The notes: a model not told the origin generated them from the letters alone. DNA of 64,000 nt from Martinezella lusitana (GCF_010668395.1 NZ_WUEY01000013.1:124001-188000); one strand, 5' to 3'. Shown: positions 1 through 8,497, numbered from the stretch's first letter. Translations and numbers: made by a program.

Positions 1-1674
1 GAGCCTGGTTTCCGTAACGGCGCCGTTTCCGGCGGCATCGGTATCGGAGCCGTGGTTGGAGCCAGGGGCCTTTCCGTCCACCGTCACCTGGAAGCGGATC
101 GGCTTTCCATCGGCGGACGGCCCGAGGACGAGATGCAGGTCGCGGGCGCTGAAACGATAGCTTATGCCGCCGCCTGCCGTGTCGAGCGAAGCCTGTTCCG
201 GGCCGACGGTCCATGTTCCGGCCAGCCCCCATTGGTTCAGGTCGGGATTGGCAATCGAATAGTTGGCAGGGGTATCGGCCTTCAGGCCCTCGGGAGAGAC
301 GAAGCCGGTCGCCTGTTTGTAGCCGACGTAGGTCTCGCCCGAGCGGATATGGCCGAGATCGGGGCTCGCTTCGGCACCCTTTGCATCCGGAACGACCGGG
401 CCGCTTTGGGCCATGTCGCTGCCTGCCTCGTGTAGAAGATCCTGGATCGCCTGTTCGGTCTGGCGATAGTTGCCTTCGCCGAAATGCTGGTAGCGGACCT
501 GCCCCTTGGCATCGATCAGGTAATGGGCGGGCCAGTAGTTGTTCTCGAAGGCGCGCCAGATGCGATAGTCGTTGTCGATCGCGACGGGATAGCCGATCTT
601 GAAGTCGGCGATTGCCTTCCTGACGTTATCGACATTCTTCTCGAAGGCGAATTCGGGAGCGTGGACGCCGATCACGACAAGGCCCCGATCCCTATACTTT
701 TCCGCCCAGGCGCGAACATAGGGTATGGTGCGGATGCAGTTGATGCAGGAATAGGTCCAGAAATCGACGAGCACGACCTTGCCGCGAAGCTCGGCTGACG
801 TCAGCGGCTCGGAATTCAGCCATGTGACGGCGCCGTCGAGGGAAGGGGCTGGGCCTTCGATCGGAAGATCGCTGTGGAACGGGTGTGCCGCTTCGCTGGC
901 AATCTTCATTGCGCCGTTGCTGGCAATTTCGGTCTCCGGACCTGGCGCTTTCGCGTGCAGCTTTTCCAGCAATGCCTGCTCGAAGGAGCCGGTGCTTGCA
1001 TAGGAAAGGCGGGCGAGCAGGCCGGTATCGAGGCCAAGGGCGATGGCTGCGACGCCGGCGAGAACAGCGGCGCCTGCGAGCTGGCGGATGCGTTCGCTGA
1101 CGCCCAGAGATCGCTTCATGCCGGCAAAGATCCTGCCGCCGGCAAACAGCGCGACGGCGAGCGAGGTCGCGGCACCGGCGCCATAAGCCAGCAGCAGGAA
1201 CGTCGTCTGCAGGTTGGCGCCCTTCAACGCCGCGCCCGTCAGCACAAGCCCGAGGATCGGGCCGGCGCAGGGCGCCCAAAGCAGGCCGGTCGCAATGCCG
1301 AGCACGAAGGAGCTTTTGACGCTTGCGCTCGCACGATGCGCGCCGGCGGCGTTCAGGAGATTGTTGCCGAGATCGACGGCCGGCCGGGACAGGGCGCTGG
1401 CGATACGCGGCGAAATCAGGCCCAGGCCGAAGAGCCCGAGCAGGACGATTGCCGCGAGGCGGCCGTATTCATTGGCGCGGATGGCCCAGGCGCCACCGAT
1501 CGCGGCAAGGGTTGCGACACATGCGAAGGTGAGCGCCATGCCCGCAAGCATAGGCAGCGTGCTCCTGACGAAGGGCTGTCCGGCGCGGGCGAAGACGAAG
1601 GGGAGGATGGGCAGGATACACGGACTGAGGATCGTCAGCGCGCCGCCGAGATAGGCTATGATGAGAAGCGTCAT
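1..1674 (-). CDS. dipZ: DipZ-like cytochrome c biogenesis / thiol-disulfide protein (C-terminus cut by window edge)
   Basis: Membrane protein that passes reductant across the inner membrane to a periplasmic thioredoxin-like domain. The open frame runs unbroken from ATG at 1674 to base 1 (558 codons), so the C-terminus is missing. The N-terminal CcdA/DsbD region has several hydrophobic helices with the paired cysteines of LSPCILP (Cys19) and WAPCAGP. After a linker comes a thioredoxin/AhpC-TSA-like domain with a CINC redox motif at about residues 310-313, followed by the start of the DipZ C-terminal beta-rich domain. AAGGAG lies just upstream of the ATG. It is divergent from the Tat-exported hydrolase, and both may answer to the OmpR/HK pair beside it. 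Family assignment is firm; substrate unknown. Confidence 0.9.
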   Translation of the reverse strand, partial: MTLLIIAYLGGALTILSPCILPILPFVFARAGQPFVRSTLPMLAGMALTFACVATLAAIGGAWAIRANEYGRLAAIVLLGLFGLGLISPRIASALSRPAVDLGNNLLNAAGAHRASASVKSSFVLGIATGLLWAPCAGPILGLVLTGAALKGANLQTTFLLLAYGAGAATSLAVALFAGGRIFAGMKRSLGVSERIRQLAGAAVLAGVAAIALGLDTGLLARLSYASTGSFEQALLEKLHAKAPGPETEIASNGAMKIASEAAHPFHSDLPIEGPAPSLDGAVTWLNSEPLTSAELRGKVVLVDFWTYSCINCIRTIPYVRAWAEKYRDRGLVVIGVHAPEFAFEKNVDNVRKAIADFKIGYPVAIDNDYRIWRAFENNYWPAHYLIDAKGQVRYQHFGEGNYRQTEQAIQDLLHEAGSDMAQSGPVVPDAKGAEASPDLGHIRSGETYVGYKQATGFVSPEGLKADTPANYSIANPDLNQWGLAGTWTVGPEQASLDTAGGGISYRFSARDLHLVLGPSADGKPIRFQVTVDGKAPGSNHGSDTDAAGNGAVTETRL

Positions 1675-1818
1675 CGTCTTGCTCCTTTGGAAGCGATTGA
1701 CCGGCTGCCAACGGCGACGTGCCGTGCTCAGCGGTGAGGCCACCTGCCGCTGGCGACGTATCTCGAATGTGTCGGGCTGGACGGGAGAATGTACCGAAAC
1801 GTCGATGTCGTCGGCCTC

Positions 1819-1924
1819 GATACAATGCGATACAAATTGGCGGATGCGCGTGTGATCTTGCCGGCGTTTCGGGCGCTGCCAGGCCTTGGCCGATCAAAGG
1901 AATCGGATTGTATCAGACTGTATC
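1819..1924. promoter_or_regulatory. Mirrored pairs of GATACA repeats in the dipZ/hydrolase divergent region
   Basis: The 359-bp region between the two divergent starts has no gene. It holds GATACA at 1819 and 1829 (10-bp period) and the reverse complement TGTATC at 1909 and 1919 (10-bp period). One tandem pair therefore faces each way, 90 bp apart; a lone GATACA occurs at 1981. Tandem repeats with a one-turn period are typical of OmpR/PhoB-type response-regulator sites, and such a regulator is encoded at 3201. The repeats are seen; the link to that regulator is inference. Confidence 0.55.
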
Positions 1925-2033
1925 TGTACGGCCTGAAGCTACAAAGGCATTCAAAAGGCCGCCGCATGCGACACATCGACGATACAAGCGGCTGGTTTTC
2001 TCGATCTCACGATCCAATCGACAGGAGAGACAG

Positions 2034-3086
2034 ATGTCCGAGGAACTCAATCACAGCCGCCGCCGCTTTTTCGGTCTTGCCGCCGTCGCCGTCGCAGCCG
2101 CCGAATTCGGCCTGCCGGCCATGGCCGGCGCCGCCCAACCGAAGGCTTCCGCTTCGAGCCTGCCTGCCGTCAAGGCCGGAAGCCATACGTCCTTCGACGC
2201 GCTGAAGCAGATCGATGCTGGCGTGCTCAACATCGGTTACGCCGAAGCCGGTCCGGCCGATGGCCCGGTCGTGCTGCTGCTGCACGGCTGGCCCTACGAT
2301 ATCCATAGCTTCGTCGATGTCGCGCCGCTCTTGGCCGGTGCCGGCTACCGTGTCGTCATTCCCTATCTGCGCGGATACGGGACCACTCGCTTCCTTTCGA
2401 AGGAAACCCCGCGCAACGGCCAGCAGGCAGCGCTGGCGGCCGATATGATCGCGCTTCTCGATGCGCTGAAGATCGAAAAGGCCGTTGTTGCCGGTTACGA
2501 CTGGGGCGGCCGCACCGCCAACGTCATGGCGGCGCTCTGGCCCGAGCGTTGCAAGGCGATGGTTTCGGTCAGCGGCTATCTGATCGGCAGCCAGGAGATC
2601 AACCGCAAGCCCTTGCCGCCGAAAGCCGAACTTGCCTGGTGGTATCAGTTCTATTTCGCCACCGAGCGCGGACGTCTCGGCTATGAGGAAAATCGGCATG
2701 ATTTCGCAAAGCTGATCTGGCACACCGCCTCGCCGCAATGGGCCTTCGACGATGCCACCTACGATCGGTCGGCCGCGGCCTTCGACAATCCAGACCATGT
2801 CGATATCGTCATCCACAATTACCGCTGGCGCCTCGGTCTGGTCGAAGGCGAGACAAAGTTCGATGCCTACGAGAAGACGCTGGCCGCAGGGCCGGCGGTT
2901 GCCATACCGACGATCACCATGGAAGGCGACGCAAACGGGGCGCCGCACCCGGAGCCGTCGGCCTATCGCGGCAAATTCTCGGGCAAGTACGAGCATCGCA
3001 CCATCACCGGCGGCATCGGCCACAATCTGCCCCAGGAAGCGCCGCAAGCCTTCGCTCAGGCCGTGATAGATGTTGATCGATTCTAG
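2034..3086 (+). CDS. Tat-exported alpha/beta hydrolase, epoxide hydrolase / dehalogenase type
   Basis: A 350-aa alpha/beta-hydrolase with an N-terminal twin-arginine signal (SRRRFFG, then an Ala-rich hydrophobic stretch ending near AMAGAA), so probably folded in the cytoplasm and exported. The oxyanion motif HGWP is at about 84-87. The nucleophile elbow is GYDWGG with Asp156 in place of Ser, as in epoxide hydrolases and haloalkane/haloacid dehalogenases. The catalytic His is in GIGHNLP (about His330). The start at 2034 was chosen because AGGAGAGA precedes it and the Tat signal follows; the frame is open further upstream without a convincing site. It precedes the response-regulator gene by 114 bp. 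The natural substrate cannot be told. Confidence 0.85.
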   Translation: MSEELNHSRRRFFGLAAVAVAAAEFGLPAMAGAAQPKASASSLPAVKAGSHTSFDALKQIDAGVLNIGYAEAGPADGPVVLLLHGWPYDIHSFVDVAPLLAGAGYRVVIPYLRGYGTTRFLSKETPRNGQQAALAADMIALLDALKIEKAVVAGYDWGGRTANVMAALWPERCKAMVSVSGYLIGSQEINRKPLPPKAELAWWYQFYFATERGRLGYEENRHDFAKLIWHTASPQWAFDDATYDRSAAAFDNPDHVDIVIHNYRWRLGLVEGETKFDAYEKTLAAGPAVAIPTITMEGDANGAPHPEPSAYRGKFSGKYEHRTITGGIGHNLPQEAPQAFAQAVIDVDRF

Positions 3087-3200
3087 CACGGCGATAGTGT
3101 GCGTGCGGGCGCCGGCATATGCTGGCGCCCTCCGCCGTTGGCACGGCAAGAGGATGAATATTCGTAGGTCGATGCTTGCGATGATGGGTGGGAAATCAAA

Positions 3201-3941
3201 ATGGACCATGTCGACCATATCCTGATCGTGGATGACGATCGGGAAATCCGTGAGCTGGTGTCGAGCTATCTGAAGAAGAACGGCTTGCGGGCGACGACGG
3301 CTGCCGACGGCCGGCAGATGCGCAGTTTCCTCGAGGCCAACTCGGTCGATCTGATCGTGCTCGACGTGATGATGCCGGGCGACGACGGCCTGGTGCTGTG
3401 TCGCGAGCTTCGCGCCGGAAAGCACAAGGCGACGCCGGTCCTGATGCTGACGGCGCGCGACGACGAGATGGACCGGATTCTCGGCCTGGAAATGGGCGCC
3501 GACGATTATCTGGCAAAGCCCTTCGCCGCCCGTGAGCTGCTTGCCCGCATCAAGGCGGTTCTCCGGCGCACGCGCATGTTGCCGCCCAACCTGCAGATCA
3601 GCGAAGCCGGCCAAATACTGGTCTTCGGGGATTGGCGGCTGGACACGGTCGGACGTCATCTTCTCGACCGGGACGGAACCGAGATCGCGCTCAGCGGTGC
3701 CGAATACCGCCTGCTGCGCGTCTTCATCGACCACCCGCAGCGGGTGCTCAATCGCGATCAATTGCTGAACCTGACACAGGGCCGCGACGCCGATCTTTTC
3801 GACCGCTCCATCGATCTGCTCGTCAGCCGGCTGCGCCAGCGTCTGGGGGACGACGCGCGTGAGCCGATCTACATCAAGACGGTTCGCAGCGAAGGCTATG
3901 TCTTCTCCGTGCCGGTGGAAATTGCGGAGCTGCGCCCATGA
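3201..3941 (+). CDS. OmpR-family response regulator
   Basis: A 246-aa two-domain regulator. The receiver domain has the acidic pocket IVDDD, phospho-acceptor Asp55 in VLDVMMPG and the conserved Lys of YLAKPF. A winged-helix DNA-binding domain follows (LSGAEYRLLRVF, then SRLRQRLGDD and the TVRSEGYVF hairpin). The stop overlaps the kinase start by 4 bp (ATGA), so the two are translationally coupled. By position it probably controls the upstream hydrolase and dipZ, whose shared promoter region carries tandem 10-bp-spaced GATACA repeats; this is inference. The stimulus is unknown, but redox or envelope stress would fit the neighbours. Confidence 0.93.
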   Translation: MDHVDHILIVDDDREIRELVSSYLKKNGLRATTAADGRQMRSFLEANSVDLIVLDVMMPGDDGLVLCRELRAGKHKATPVLMLTARDDEMDRILGLEMGADDYLAKPFAARELLARIKAVLRRTRMLPPNLQISEAGQILVFGDWRLDTVGRHLLDRDGTEIALSGAEYRLLRVFIDHPQRVLNRDQLLNLTQGRDADLFDRSIDLLVSRLRQRLGDDAREPIYIKTVRSEGYVFSVPVEIAELRP

Positions 3942-5260
3942 CGATGGCGGGCCTCCCAGTCCGATGGCCCTGGTGGCCCAGTACGCTGCGCTCGCGGATT
4001 TCCCTGATCCTGCTTGCCGGGCTTGCGATTGCCTACGGTCTGTCCTTCAGCGTGCTCTACATCGAGCGTTACATGTCGGCAAAGGCCGTCATGCTCGGTA
4101 CGCTGGAAAACGACGTCGCGACCTCGATCGCGGTGCTCGATCGCCTGCCGGCGGATGAAAGGGCGAATTTCGTCGATTGGCTGAGCCGCGGCAATTATAA
4201 CTTCGAGCTGGGGGCCGGCCTGCCGGGCGTGCCCGATACCTCCACCCATGGCGCGGAGATCGCCGCCAAGATTGAGGATGCCGTCGGCCATCGCTTTCCG
4301 ATCCGCATGGAATCGATACCCGGCCCGATCTCGCGACTGCAGGCGCATCTGAACTTGAGCGACGGCAGTCCGCTGACGATCGATGTCACGCCGAGGGGAA
4401 TCATGCCGATCGCGGCGTGGCTGCCTTACGTCTTCGTCGTCCAGATGCTGGTGATTGTCCTGTGCACCTGGTTTGCGGTTCGCCAGGCGATCCGGCCGCT
4501 CGCCGAACTTGCCGCCGCCGCTGACGCCCTCGATCCCAACAAGAAGGGGGCGGCTTTGAGCGACGGGGGCCCGAGCGAGGTGGCGCACGCCGCCAAGGCC
4601 TTCAATGCAATGCGGGATCGCATAGCGCACTATCTCGAGGAGCGGGTGCAGATTCTCGCAGCCATTTCGCACGATCTCCAGACGCCGATCACGCGCATGC
4701 GCCTGCGCGCCGATATCGCCGACGATTCACCCGAAAAGGCCAAGCTTCTGCAGGATCTCGGAGAAATCGAGCGCCTCGTGCAGGATGGGATCGCCTATGC
4801 GCGCAGCGCCCATAGCAATGGCGAGAAGAGTTCGCGAATCGATCTTGCTTCCTTCATCGAGAGCATCAGCTACGACTATCAGGATACCGGAAAATCGGTC
4901 GAGATTCTCGGCCTCATTCGCGGAACGGCGACGACAAAGCCGCATGCCCTTCGCCGCATCCTTACCAACTTCATCGACAATGCCCTGAAATTTGCCGGCG
5001 CCGCTGAAATTGCTGTGGAACGCAGGGACGCGGGCGAGATTGCGATAACGGTGCTGGATCGCGGGCCGGGTATTCCCCGGGACCAGATCGAGGCGGCCAT
5101 GCAGCCTTTTTTCCGGCTGGAGCAATCGCGCAACCGCAACACCGGCGGCACCGGACTTGGGCTCGCGATCGCCCACCAGCTCGCCCAGACGCTCGGCGGT
5201 TCCGTCCGGCTCTATAACCGCCAAGGCGGCGGTCTGGCCGCCGAAGTGGTCATCTCCTGA
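3938..5260 (+). CDS. Sensor histidine kinase, partner of the adjacent OmpR regulator
   Basis: A 440-aa EnvZ/RstB-style membrane kinase. A transmembrane helix near residues 20-40, a periplasmic region of about 120 residues and a second helix near 155-175 are followed by HAMP. The HisKA H-box is ISHDLQTP (His245), and the ATPase domain has the N-box NFIDNALKF, DRGPGIP and GGTGLGLAI. It starts inside the stop of the response regulator (4-bp overlap). A short CTCT-CGG-AGAG hairpin followed by TTTTT just after the stop could be a weak terminator. The sensor domain is not one I recognise. Confidence 0.92.
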   Translation: MTMAGLPVRWPWWPSTLRSRISLILLAGLAIAYGLSFSVLYIERYMSAKAVMLGTLENDVATSIAVLDRLPADERANFVDWLSRGNYNFELGAGLPGVPDTSTHGAEIAAKIEDAVGHRFPIRMESIPGPISRLQAHLNLSDGSPLTIDVTPRGIMPIAAWLPYVFVVQMLVIVLCTWFAVRQAIRPLAELAAAADALDPNKKGAALSDGGPSEVAHAAKAFNAMRDRIAHYLEERVQILAAISHDLQTPITRMRLRADIADDSPEKAKLLQDLGEIERLVQDGIAYARSAHSNGEKSSRIDLASFIESISYDYQDTGKSVEILGLIRGTATTKPHALRRILTNFIDNALKFAGAAEIAVERRDAGEIAITVLDRGPGIPRDQIEAAMQPFFRLEQSRNRNTGGTGLGLAIAHQLAQTLGGSVRLYNRQGGGLAAEVVIS

Positions 5261-5314
5261 GCGCTCTCGGAGAGGATTTTTGAGGAGTGGGTCTTCCGGT
5301 CGCCTGGATGGCGG

Positions 5315-5437
5315 TCAAATCCATCCAAGCAGCCAGGCGAGCAGCAAAGGAACGAGGGCGAGCGCCAGCCAGGTCAGGAATCGCTCTCTGGCGCTGCGCT
5401 TGGCATTCTCCTTGGAAACAACCCGACATGCCTCCAT
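5315..5437 (-). CDS. Possible 40-aa single-helix membrane protein
   Basis: A short minus-strand frame of 40 codons between the kinase gene and ohr. It begins MEACRVVSKENAKRSARERF, a basic polar segment, and ends in one strongly hydrophobic helix (LTWLALALVPLLLAWLLGWI). The charged head plus C-terminal helix is typical of small inner-membrane proteins, and the frame explains an otherwise gene-free 380-bp gap. The ribosome site is weak (GGCGGAAAAG about 10 bases upstream). No family recognised; this could still be chance. Confidence 0.4.
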   Translation of the reverse strand: MEACRVVSKENAKRSARERFLTWLALALVPLLLAWLLGWI

Positions 5438-5644
5438 GCGAGTCTTTTCCGCCCATTTTGACCTGCTTACGATCCTCAGGATCTTTGTAAGCATTTGTAT
5501 CCGACCTGTTCGGGCCTACGTTTTGTAACACTTCCGGCGATTCCGGAAACATGCCGGATACCTCGATCCAGCAAAAACAGCTCCGTCAACGGACGTCGCC
5601 CCTCACCACACAACAGAGCGGGTAACGCAACAACGGAGTGTTCC

Positions 5645-6061
5645 ATGACCAAGATCGACAAGGTTCTCTACACCGGCAGAACACACACCATCGGCGGCCG
5701 CGACGGCTCGGCCCGCAGCGATGACGGCCAACTGGAGGTCAAGCTCTCGCCTCCCGGCAGCGCTCACGCCGGCACCAATCCCGAGCAGCTCTTCGCGGCC
5801 GGCTGGTCGGCTTGCTTCATCGGCGCAATGGGTCTGGCCGCCGGCAAGCGCAAGGTCAAGCTGCCCGCCGCTCTCGCCGTCGATGCCGAAGTGGATCTGG
5901 GCACCACGGACGGCGCCTACTTCCTGCAGGCTCGCCTCACCATCAGCATGCCCGGCATCGAGCCTGAGCTGGCGCGGGTGCTGGTCGAGGAAGCGCACCA
6001 GACCTGCCCCTACTCGAAGGCGACTCGCGGCAACATCGATGTCGAGCTGAAGCTCGCCTGA
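5645..6061 (+). CDS. ohr: Organic hydroperoxide resistance protein Ohr
   Basis: A 138-aa OsmC/Ohr-family thiol peroxidase that reduces organic and fatty-acid hydroperoxides with dithiol (lipoamide-type) reductant in the cytoplasm. The peroxidatic Cys57 lies in GWSACFIG and the resolving Cys121 in HQTCPYSKATRGN, both in their family positions. Length matches Ohr. The start at 5645 follows GGAG and gives the usual MxxxxxVLYTG opening. The usual MarR-type repressor OhrR is not adjacent in this window, so control would be from elsewhere or of another kind. Confidence 0.95.
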   Translation: MTKIDKVLYTGRTHTIGGRDGSARSDDGQLEVKLSPPGSAHAGTNPEQLFAAGWSACFIGAMGLAAGKRKVKLPAALAVDAEVDLGTTDGAYFLQARLTISMPGIEPELARVLVEEAHQTCPYSKATRGNIDVELKLA

Positions 6062-6082
6062 GAATCGTTCACGTCTCGATAT

Positions 6083-6112
6083 TGCGCGCCGTACCGGAGG
6101 GTGGGGCGCGCA
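6083..6112 (+). terminator. Candidate hairpin terminator after ohr
   Basis: TGCGCGCC pairs perfectly with GGCGCGCA across a 14-nt loop, 22 bases after the ohr stop. A run of five T occurs about 10 bases further on rather than directly at the stem, so termination would be weak. Confidence 0.4.
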
Positions 6113-6178
6113 GAATCGTTAATTTTTCTGCATCGGATATCCAGCAAGGCGGCGTACGCCTCGCGCCCGGAGGATCTC

Positions 6179-6322
6179 ATGAGACCGATCATTCTTTTCC
6201 TTGCGGGAGCTGCGATTTTTGCCGCTCCATGCGTCTACGACCCCGGTTCCAACGAGCCTTCTGCGCTCGCGAGCATTGCCGTTTTGTGGGGCGGTTCCGG
6301 CTCCAACGAGAGCTCGCGTTAA
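6179..6322 (+). CDS. Small (47-aa) secreted or membrane-anchored protein
   Basis: A short frame with a good ribosome site (CGGAGGATCTC before ATG) and an N-terminal hydrophobic segment (MRPIILFLAGAAIFAAP) that looks like a signal sequence. A Cys follows directly, but the -1 residue is Pro, so it is not a clean lipobox. The rest is small and polar (Gly, Ser, Asn rich). Its stop codon TAA lies inside the CtrA box that precedes minC. Not recognised as a family. Confidence 0.5.
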   Translation: MRPIILFLAGAAIFAAPCVYDPGSNEPSALASIAVLWGGSGSNESSR

Positions 6323-6334
6323 CCACTTGTTAAC
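6319..6334 (+). promoter_or_regulatory. CtrA-binding box upstream of minC
   Basis: TTAA-CCACTTG-TTAAC is an exact match to the alphaproteobacterial CtrA consensus TTAA-N7-TTAAC, ending 40 bases before the minC start. The same bases read as a direct repeat GTTAACCA-CTT-GTTAACCA. CtrA control of the min genes is known in Sinorhizobium meliloti, so a cell-cycle role here is well supported by analogy. Whether it represses or activates cannot be read. Confidence 0.75.
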
Positions 6335-6374
6335 CATATGAGCGCTACAAACGGTCAACGATTTATTTACATAG

Positions 6375-7106
6375 ATGACCAAAGTGCTAACAGACGCTCG
6401 TTCGATCCGTATCAAGGGCCGCTCCTTTCTGGCGGTCGTACTTTCGCCGGATCTTCCGCTGGAACAGTGGTTGATCCGGCTTGATGATCTGGCAGCCCGT
6501 TCGGCCGGCTTCTTTCTGGGGCGGCCGGTCGTGCTTGACATCACCGACCTGCCGATCGATCGCCCTCAGCTCAAGGAGCTGATCGGCGAGCTTACGGCCC
6601 GCAATGTCAGCATCATGGGCATCGAGGGCGGACGTCCGTCGATCGCTGGGCCTGGGATGCCGCCAATCCTGAAGGGTGGACGTCCGGCTGCCGACTTCGA
6701 AGTCGCCGAGGCGGAGCCCGTGGTGGAGCGTCGCAACAGCGAGCCCAAGTCGCCGCCGCCGGAAATCCGGCCGGTGACGCAGTCATTGATTATTCGCGAG
6801 CCGGTGCGTTCGGGCCAGTCGGTGATCTTCCCCGAGGGCGATGTCACCATCATCGGTTCGGTGGCATCGGGCGCGGAAGTGATCGCGGGTGGATCCGTCC
6901 ACATTTACGGCGCCCTGCGGGGGCGTGCCATGGCGGGTTCGATCGGCAACGCTTCGGCGCGAATCTTTTGCCGCAAGCTCGAGGCCGAGCTGCTGGCGAT
7001 CGATGGAATCTACAAGATGGCGGAAGACGTATCACCCGGCCTCAGGGGGCAAGCCGTCCAGCTCTGGCTGGATGGTGAGACGATCATGGCCGAGAAACTA
7101 ATCTGA
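6375..7106 (+). CDS. minC: Septum-site determining protein MinC
   Basis: A 243-aa inhibitor of FtsZ assembly, recruited to the membrane by MinD so that Z-rings form only at mid-cell. The N-terminal domain (about 1-100) contains SIRIKGRSFLAVVL and the segment before GRPVVLDI. A Pro-rich linker follows, then the C-terminal beta-helix dimer domain with QSVIFPEGDVTIIGSV, GAEVIAGGSVHIYGAL and GRAMAG. It opens the minCDE operon, 29 bp before minD, with a CtrA box 40 bp upstream. Confidence 0.95.
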   Translation: MTKVLTDARSIRIKGRSFLAVVLSPDLPLEQWLIRLDDLAARSAGFFLGRPVVLDITDLPIDRPQLKELIGELTARNVSIMGIEGGRPSIAGPGMPPILKGGRPAADFEVAEAEPVVERRNSEPKSPPPEIRPVTQSLIIREPVRSGQSVIFPEGDVTIIGSVASGAEVIAGGSVHIYGALRGRAMAGSIGNASARIFCRKLEAELLAIDGIYKMAEDVSPGLRGQAVQLWLDGETIMAEKLI

Positions 7107-7135
7107 GCCGAAGCCGGCCAAAACAGGAGAGCGAG

Positions 7136-7951
7136 ATGGGCAAGGTAATCGTCGTCACATCAGGCAAGGGCGGAGTTGGAAAGACAACTTCCACGGCCGC
7201 ACTGGGGGCGGCTCTGGCGCAGAGAAACGAGAAGGTCGTCGTGGTCGATTTCGACGTCGGTCTGCGCAATCTCGATCTGGTCATGGGTGCGGAACGCCGC
7301 GTTGTCTACGACCTCGTCAACGTCATCCATGGCGATGCCAAGCTGCCGCAGGCCCTGATCCGCGACAAGCGGCTGGAGACGCTCTTCCTCCTGCCGGCTT
7401 CGCAGACGCGTGACAAGGACAATCTGACGCCCGAGGGTGTCGAGCGCGTCATCAATGAGCTCAGGAGCTATTTCGACTGGGTCATCTGCGACAGCCCGGC
7501 CGGCATCGAGCGCGGCGCAACGCTTGCCATGCGCCATGCCGATGTTGCCGTCGTCGTCACCAACCCGGAAGTCTCCTCGGTGCGCGATTCCGATCGCATC
7601 ATCGGCCTGCTGGATGCAAAGACGCTCAAGGCGGAGCGCGGCGAGCGCATGGAAAAGCACCTCCTGCTGACCCGCTTCGATGCCGCCCGCGCCGAACGCG
7701 GCGACATGCTGAAGGTCGACGACGTGCTGGAGATCCTCTCCATCCCGCTGCTCGGCATCATCCCGGAGAGCACGGACGTGCTGCGCGCCTCCAACCTCGG
7801 TTCGCCAGTTACGCTTGCCGATGCCCGTTGCGCGCCGTCTGTAGCCTATTTCGAAGCAGCACGCCGTCTTGCCGGCGAGCAGCTGCCGATCACCATCCCC
7901 GGCGAGAAGCGGGGTATCTTCGGCAAAATCTTCGCAAGGAGGGCCGCATGA
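7136..7951 (+). CDS. minD: Septum-site determining ATPase MinD
   Basis: A 271-aa ParA/MinD-family ATPase that cycles on the inner membrane and carries MinC. The deviant Walker A is GKGGVGKTT with Lys11 and Lys16. Further motifs are [13 protein letters not shown] and the switch region [11 protein letters not shown]. The C-terminal amphipathic membrane-targeting helix is present ([11 protein letters not shown]). AGGAGAG precedes the ATG. The stop overlaps the minE start (ATGA), which keeps MinD and MinE production coupled. Confidence 0.97.
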   Translation: MGKVIVVTSGKGGVGKTTSTAALGAALAQRNEKVVVVDFDVGLRNLDLVMGAERRVVYDLVNVIHGDAKLPQALIRDKRLETLFLLPASQTRDKDNLTPEGVERVINELRSYFDWVICDSPAGIERGATLAMRHADVAVVVTNPEVSSVRDSDRIIGLLDAKTLKAERGERMEKHLLLTRFDAARAERGDMLKVDDVLEILSIPLLGIIPESTDVLRASNLGSPVTLADARCAPSVAYFEAARRLAGEQLPITIPGEKRGIFGKIFARRAA

Positions 7952-8208
7952 GCATTTTCGGACTGTTTCGCAAGCAGAGATCTGCACCGATGGCGCGCGA
8001 GCGCCTGCAGATCCTCCTTGCCCACGAGCGCGCCTCGGTGGGTTCGGATCTCGTATCCGTGCTGAGAGAGGAAATTCTCGCCGTCATCGCCAAGCATGTC
8101 CAGGTCGATCGTGACAAGGTGCAGGTGAAGATGGATCGCGACAAGGATGTCTCCATGCTGGAGATCGATGTCGAGATCCCGCGCGATGCGACCTTGCAGG
8201 CCGCCTGA
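7948..8208 (+). CDS. minE: Cell division topological specificity factor MinE
   Basis: An 86-aa activator of MinD ATPase that drives pole-to-pole oscillation. It begins [14 protein letters not shown], the membrane-binding amphipathic helix, followed by the MinD-contact helix (AHERA) and the dimerisation fold ([18 protein letters not shown], then [21 protein letters not shown]). It starts inside the minD stop codon and is preceded by AAGGAGGGCCGC within minD. A strong bidirectional-looking terminator lies about 190 bp downstream. Confidence 0.96.
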   Translation: MSIFGLFRKQRSAPMARERLQILLAHERASVGSDLVSVLREEILAVIAKHVQVDRDKVQVKMDRDKDVSMLEIDVEIPRDATLQAA

Positions 8209-8395
8209 CGCAAATCGGGGGCGGCAGATATGTGCGAATAATGCCAAATGGCTCTGCCATGTGGCGGAGCTTTGAAGTTTTTCGAAGTTAGCCCTTGCAA
8301 AGGGTGCGATTCGCTATTATCTGCGCTCCATCACCTGTATCGATGGCCTGCCGGGCCGGCATTTTCGTGTCGAGCCGGCGTTTGCTGTCCGGGTT

Positions 8396-8444
8396 AAAAA
8401 GCAAGGGCGCTCCCCGGAAACGGGTAGAGCGCCCTTTGCTTTTG
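8396..8444 (+). terminator. Strong intrinsic terminator downstream of minE
   Basis: GCAAGGGCGCT pairs with AGCGCCCTTTGC (one bulged T), with an inner CCCG/CGGG stem and a GAAA loop. The stem is flanked by five A on the left and four T on the right, so it could work in both directions. It lies directly before the polysaccharide deacetylase frame, which therefore needs its own promoter or readthrough. Confidence 0.85.
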
Positions 8445-8497
8445 TCGCGTTCGCGGCGCTTTCCTTGTCCGATGCGATATGCCAGTTTGCCTTATTC

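Noticed and set aside
2007-3761. Long minus-strand open frame opposite the hydrolase and response-regulator genes
   Set aside because: It is the antisense shadow of two well-supported plus-strand genes; the translation is low-complexity and matches no family.
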